A stretch of DNA of 64,000 nt, taken from positions 496,001 to 560,000 of the forward strand of contig NZ_JBHFPV010000001.1 of NCBI RefSeq assembly GCF_042611095.1. The letters are read 5' to 3'. The notes under the pieces were generated by a model, which saw nothing but the letters and a program-made list of their open reading frames with translations, was not told where the DNA came from and searched no databases. Below are positions 63,779 through 64,000 of this stretch, in pieces (position 1 is the stretch's first letter; each line of letters begins with the position of its first letter). Position numbers and translations under genes: made by a program. The DNA comes from Meishania litoralis (GTDB lineage Bacteria > Bacteroidota > Bacteroidia > Flavobacteriales > Flavobacteriaceae).

Positions 63779-64000
63779 TTAAAGGCTGTTGTACTTAAGA
63801 AAAGTAGCTATAAAAGCTTCTTTTTTACGCGAGGAAACAGGTATTTTTTTTCCGTTTTTCAGATAGATGGTTCCTGATTTATCGTACTTGTCGATGTACT
63901 TTAGGTTAACCATAAAAGATTGGTGCGGCCGTGTGAAATTTACTTTTTCAAGTTGTTCTTCATATTCCTTTATAGGTTTTGAGGCCACATATTTTTTATT
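63779..64000 (-). CDS. LytTR-type response regulator, C-terminal part
   Basis: Only the last 73 residues are in the window; the gene continues past 64000. NFTRPHQSFMVNLKYI at about residues 24-39 is the LytTR DNA-binding motif, and YLKNGKKIPVSSRKKEAF follows. In this family an upstream receiver domain is usually present, driven by a sensor kinase. It lies upstream of the long operon in the same direction, so it may regulate it; that is inferred from position. Confidence 0.8.
   Translation of the reverse strand, partial: NKKYVASKPIKEYEEQLEKVNFTRPHQSFMVNLKYIDKYDKSGTIYLKNGKKIPVSSRKKEAFIATFLKYNSL

Overview
The window looks like a chromosomal segment of a marine-type member of Flavobacteriaceae (Bacteroidota). 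The support is: lipoproteins whose signal peptides end in a Cys lipobox; promoter elements of the TAnnTTTG type ahead of several genes; the gene order CBS protein - nadK - DUF6089 barrel - uppS - bamA - ompH - ompH; a HPPK-deoxynucleoside kinase fusion; and BF3164/NVEALA-like small genes. No species is claimed.

Layout. 1-8.3 kb: ordinary genes. They are the end of an M3 peptidase, a 5'-nucleotidase of the NT5C type, a PH-domain membrane protein, a rhodanese lipoprotein, an ECF sigma factor with a small HxxxCxxC partner, a UbiA-like membrane protein, gcvP, a methyltransferase and a GT2 glycosyltransferase. 8.3-18.25 kb: an AT-rich accessory block, all on the minus strand apart from one IS. It holds a thioredoxin-like lipoprotein, a BF3164-type propeller lipoprotein, a 76-aa four-cysteine NVEALA-like secreted peptide, a GH18-like lipoprotein, an S9 peptidase lipoprotein and an O-antigen-ligase/TPR protein. 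It ends in a complete GC-rich IS256-family element (8-bp target duplication) and a frameshifted IS3 OrfA fossil. 18.26-25.5 kb: the envelope-biogenesis operon (ompH x2, bamA, uppS, DUF6089, nadK, CBS). 25.6-46.5 kb: housekeeping genes including pdxJ, tig, clpP, clpX, an AraC-type membrane regulator, a GH3-family protein, DUF2797, DUF2200, AsmA, a queuosine-precursor transporter, sppA, folK-dNK, a SpoU methyltransferase and mutS. 46.6-47.2 kb: tRNA-Gly(GCC), tRNA-Leu(UAA) and a second copy of the tRNA-Leu 3' end about 170 bp downstream, which looks like an integration scar.

47.27-63.54 kb: seventeen consecutive minus-strand genes (one a pseudogene) with gaps under about 90 nt, apparently one transcription unit. 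It begins just after a LytTR-type regulator cut by the window end. It encodes a tiny membrane protein, many unrecognised lipoproteins, two cadherin-like-repeat lipoproteins, a cytoplasmic HtrA-like protease fused to a zinc ribbon and a YbjN-like domain, a second YbjN-like protein, FG-GAP-like secreted proteins, a LemA gene broken by two frameshifts, and a DUF1266-like protein. This is the best candidate for an undescribed system. The arrangement suggests an envelope assembly with a cytosolic protease arm, but its function cannot be read from the sequence.

All domain calls rest on recognition of motifs by eye; no database search was run.
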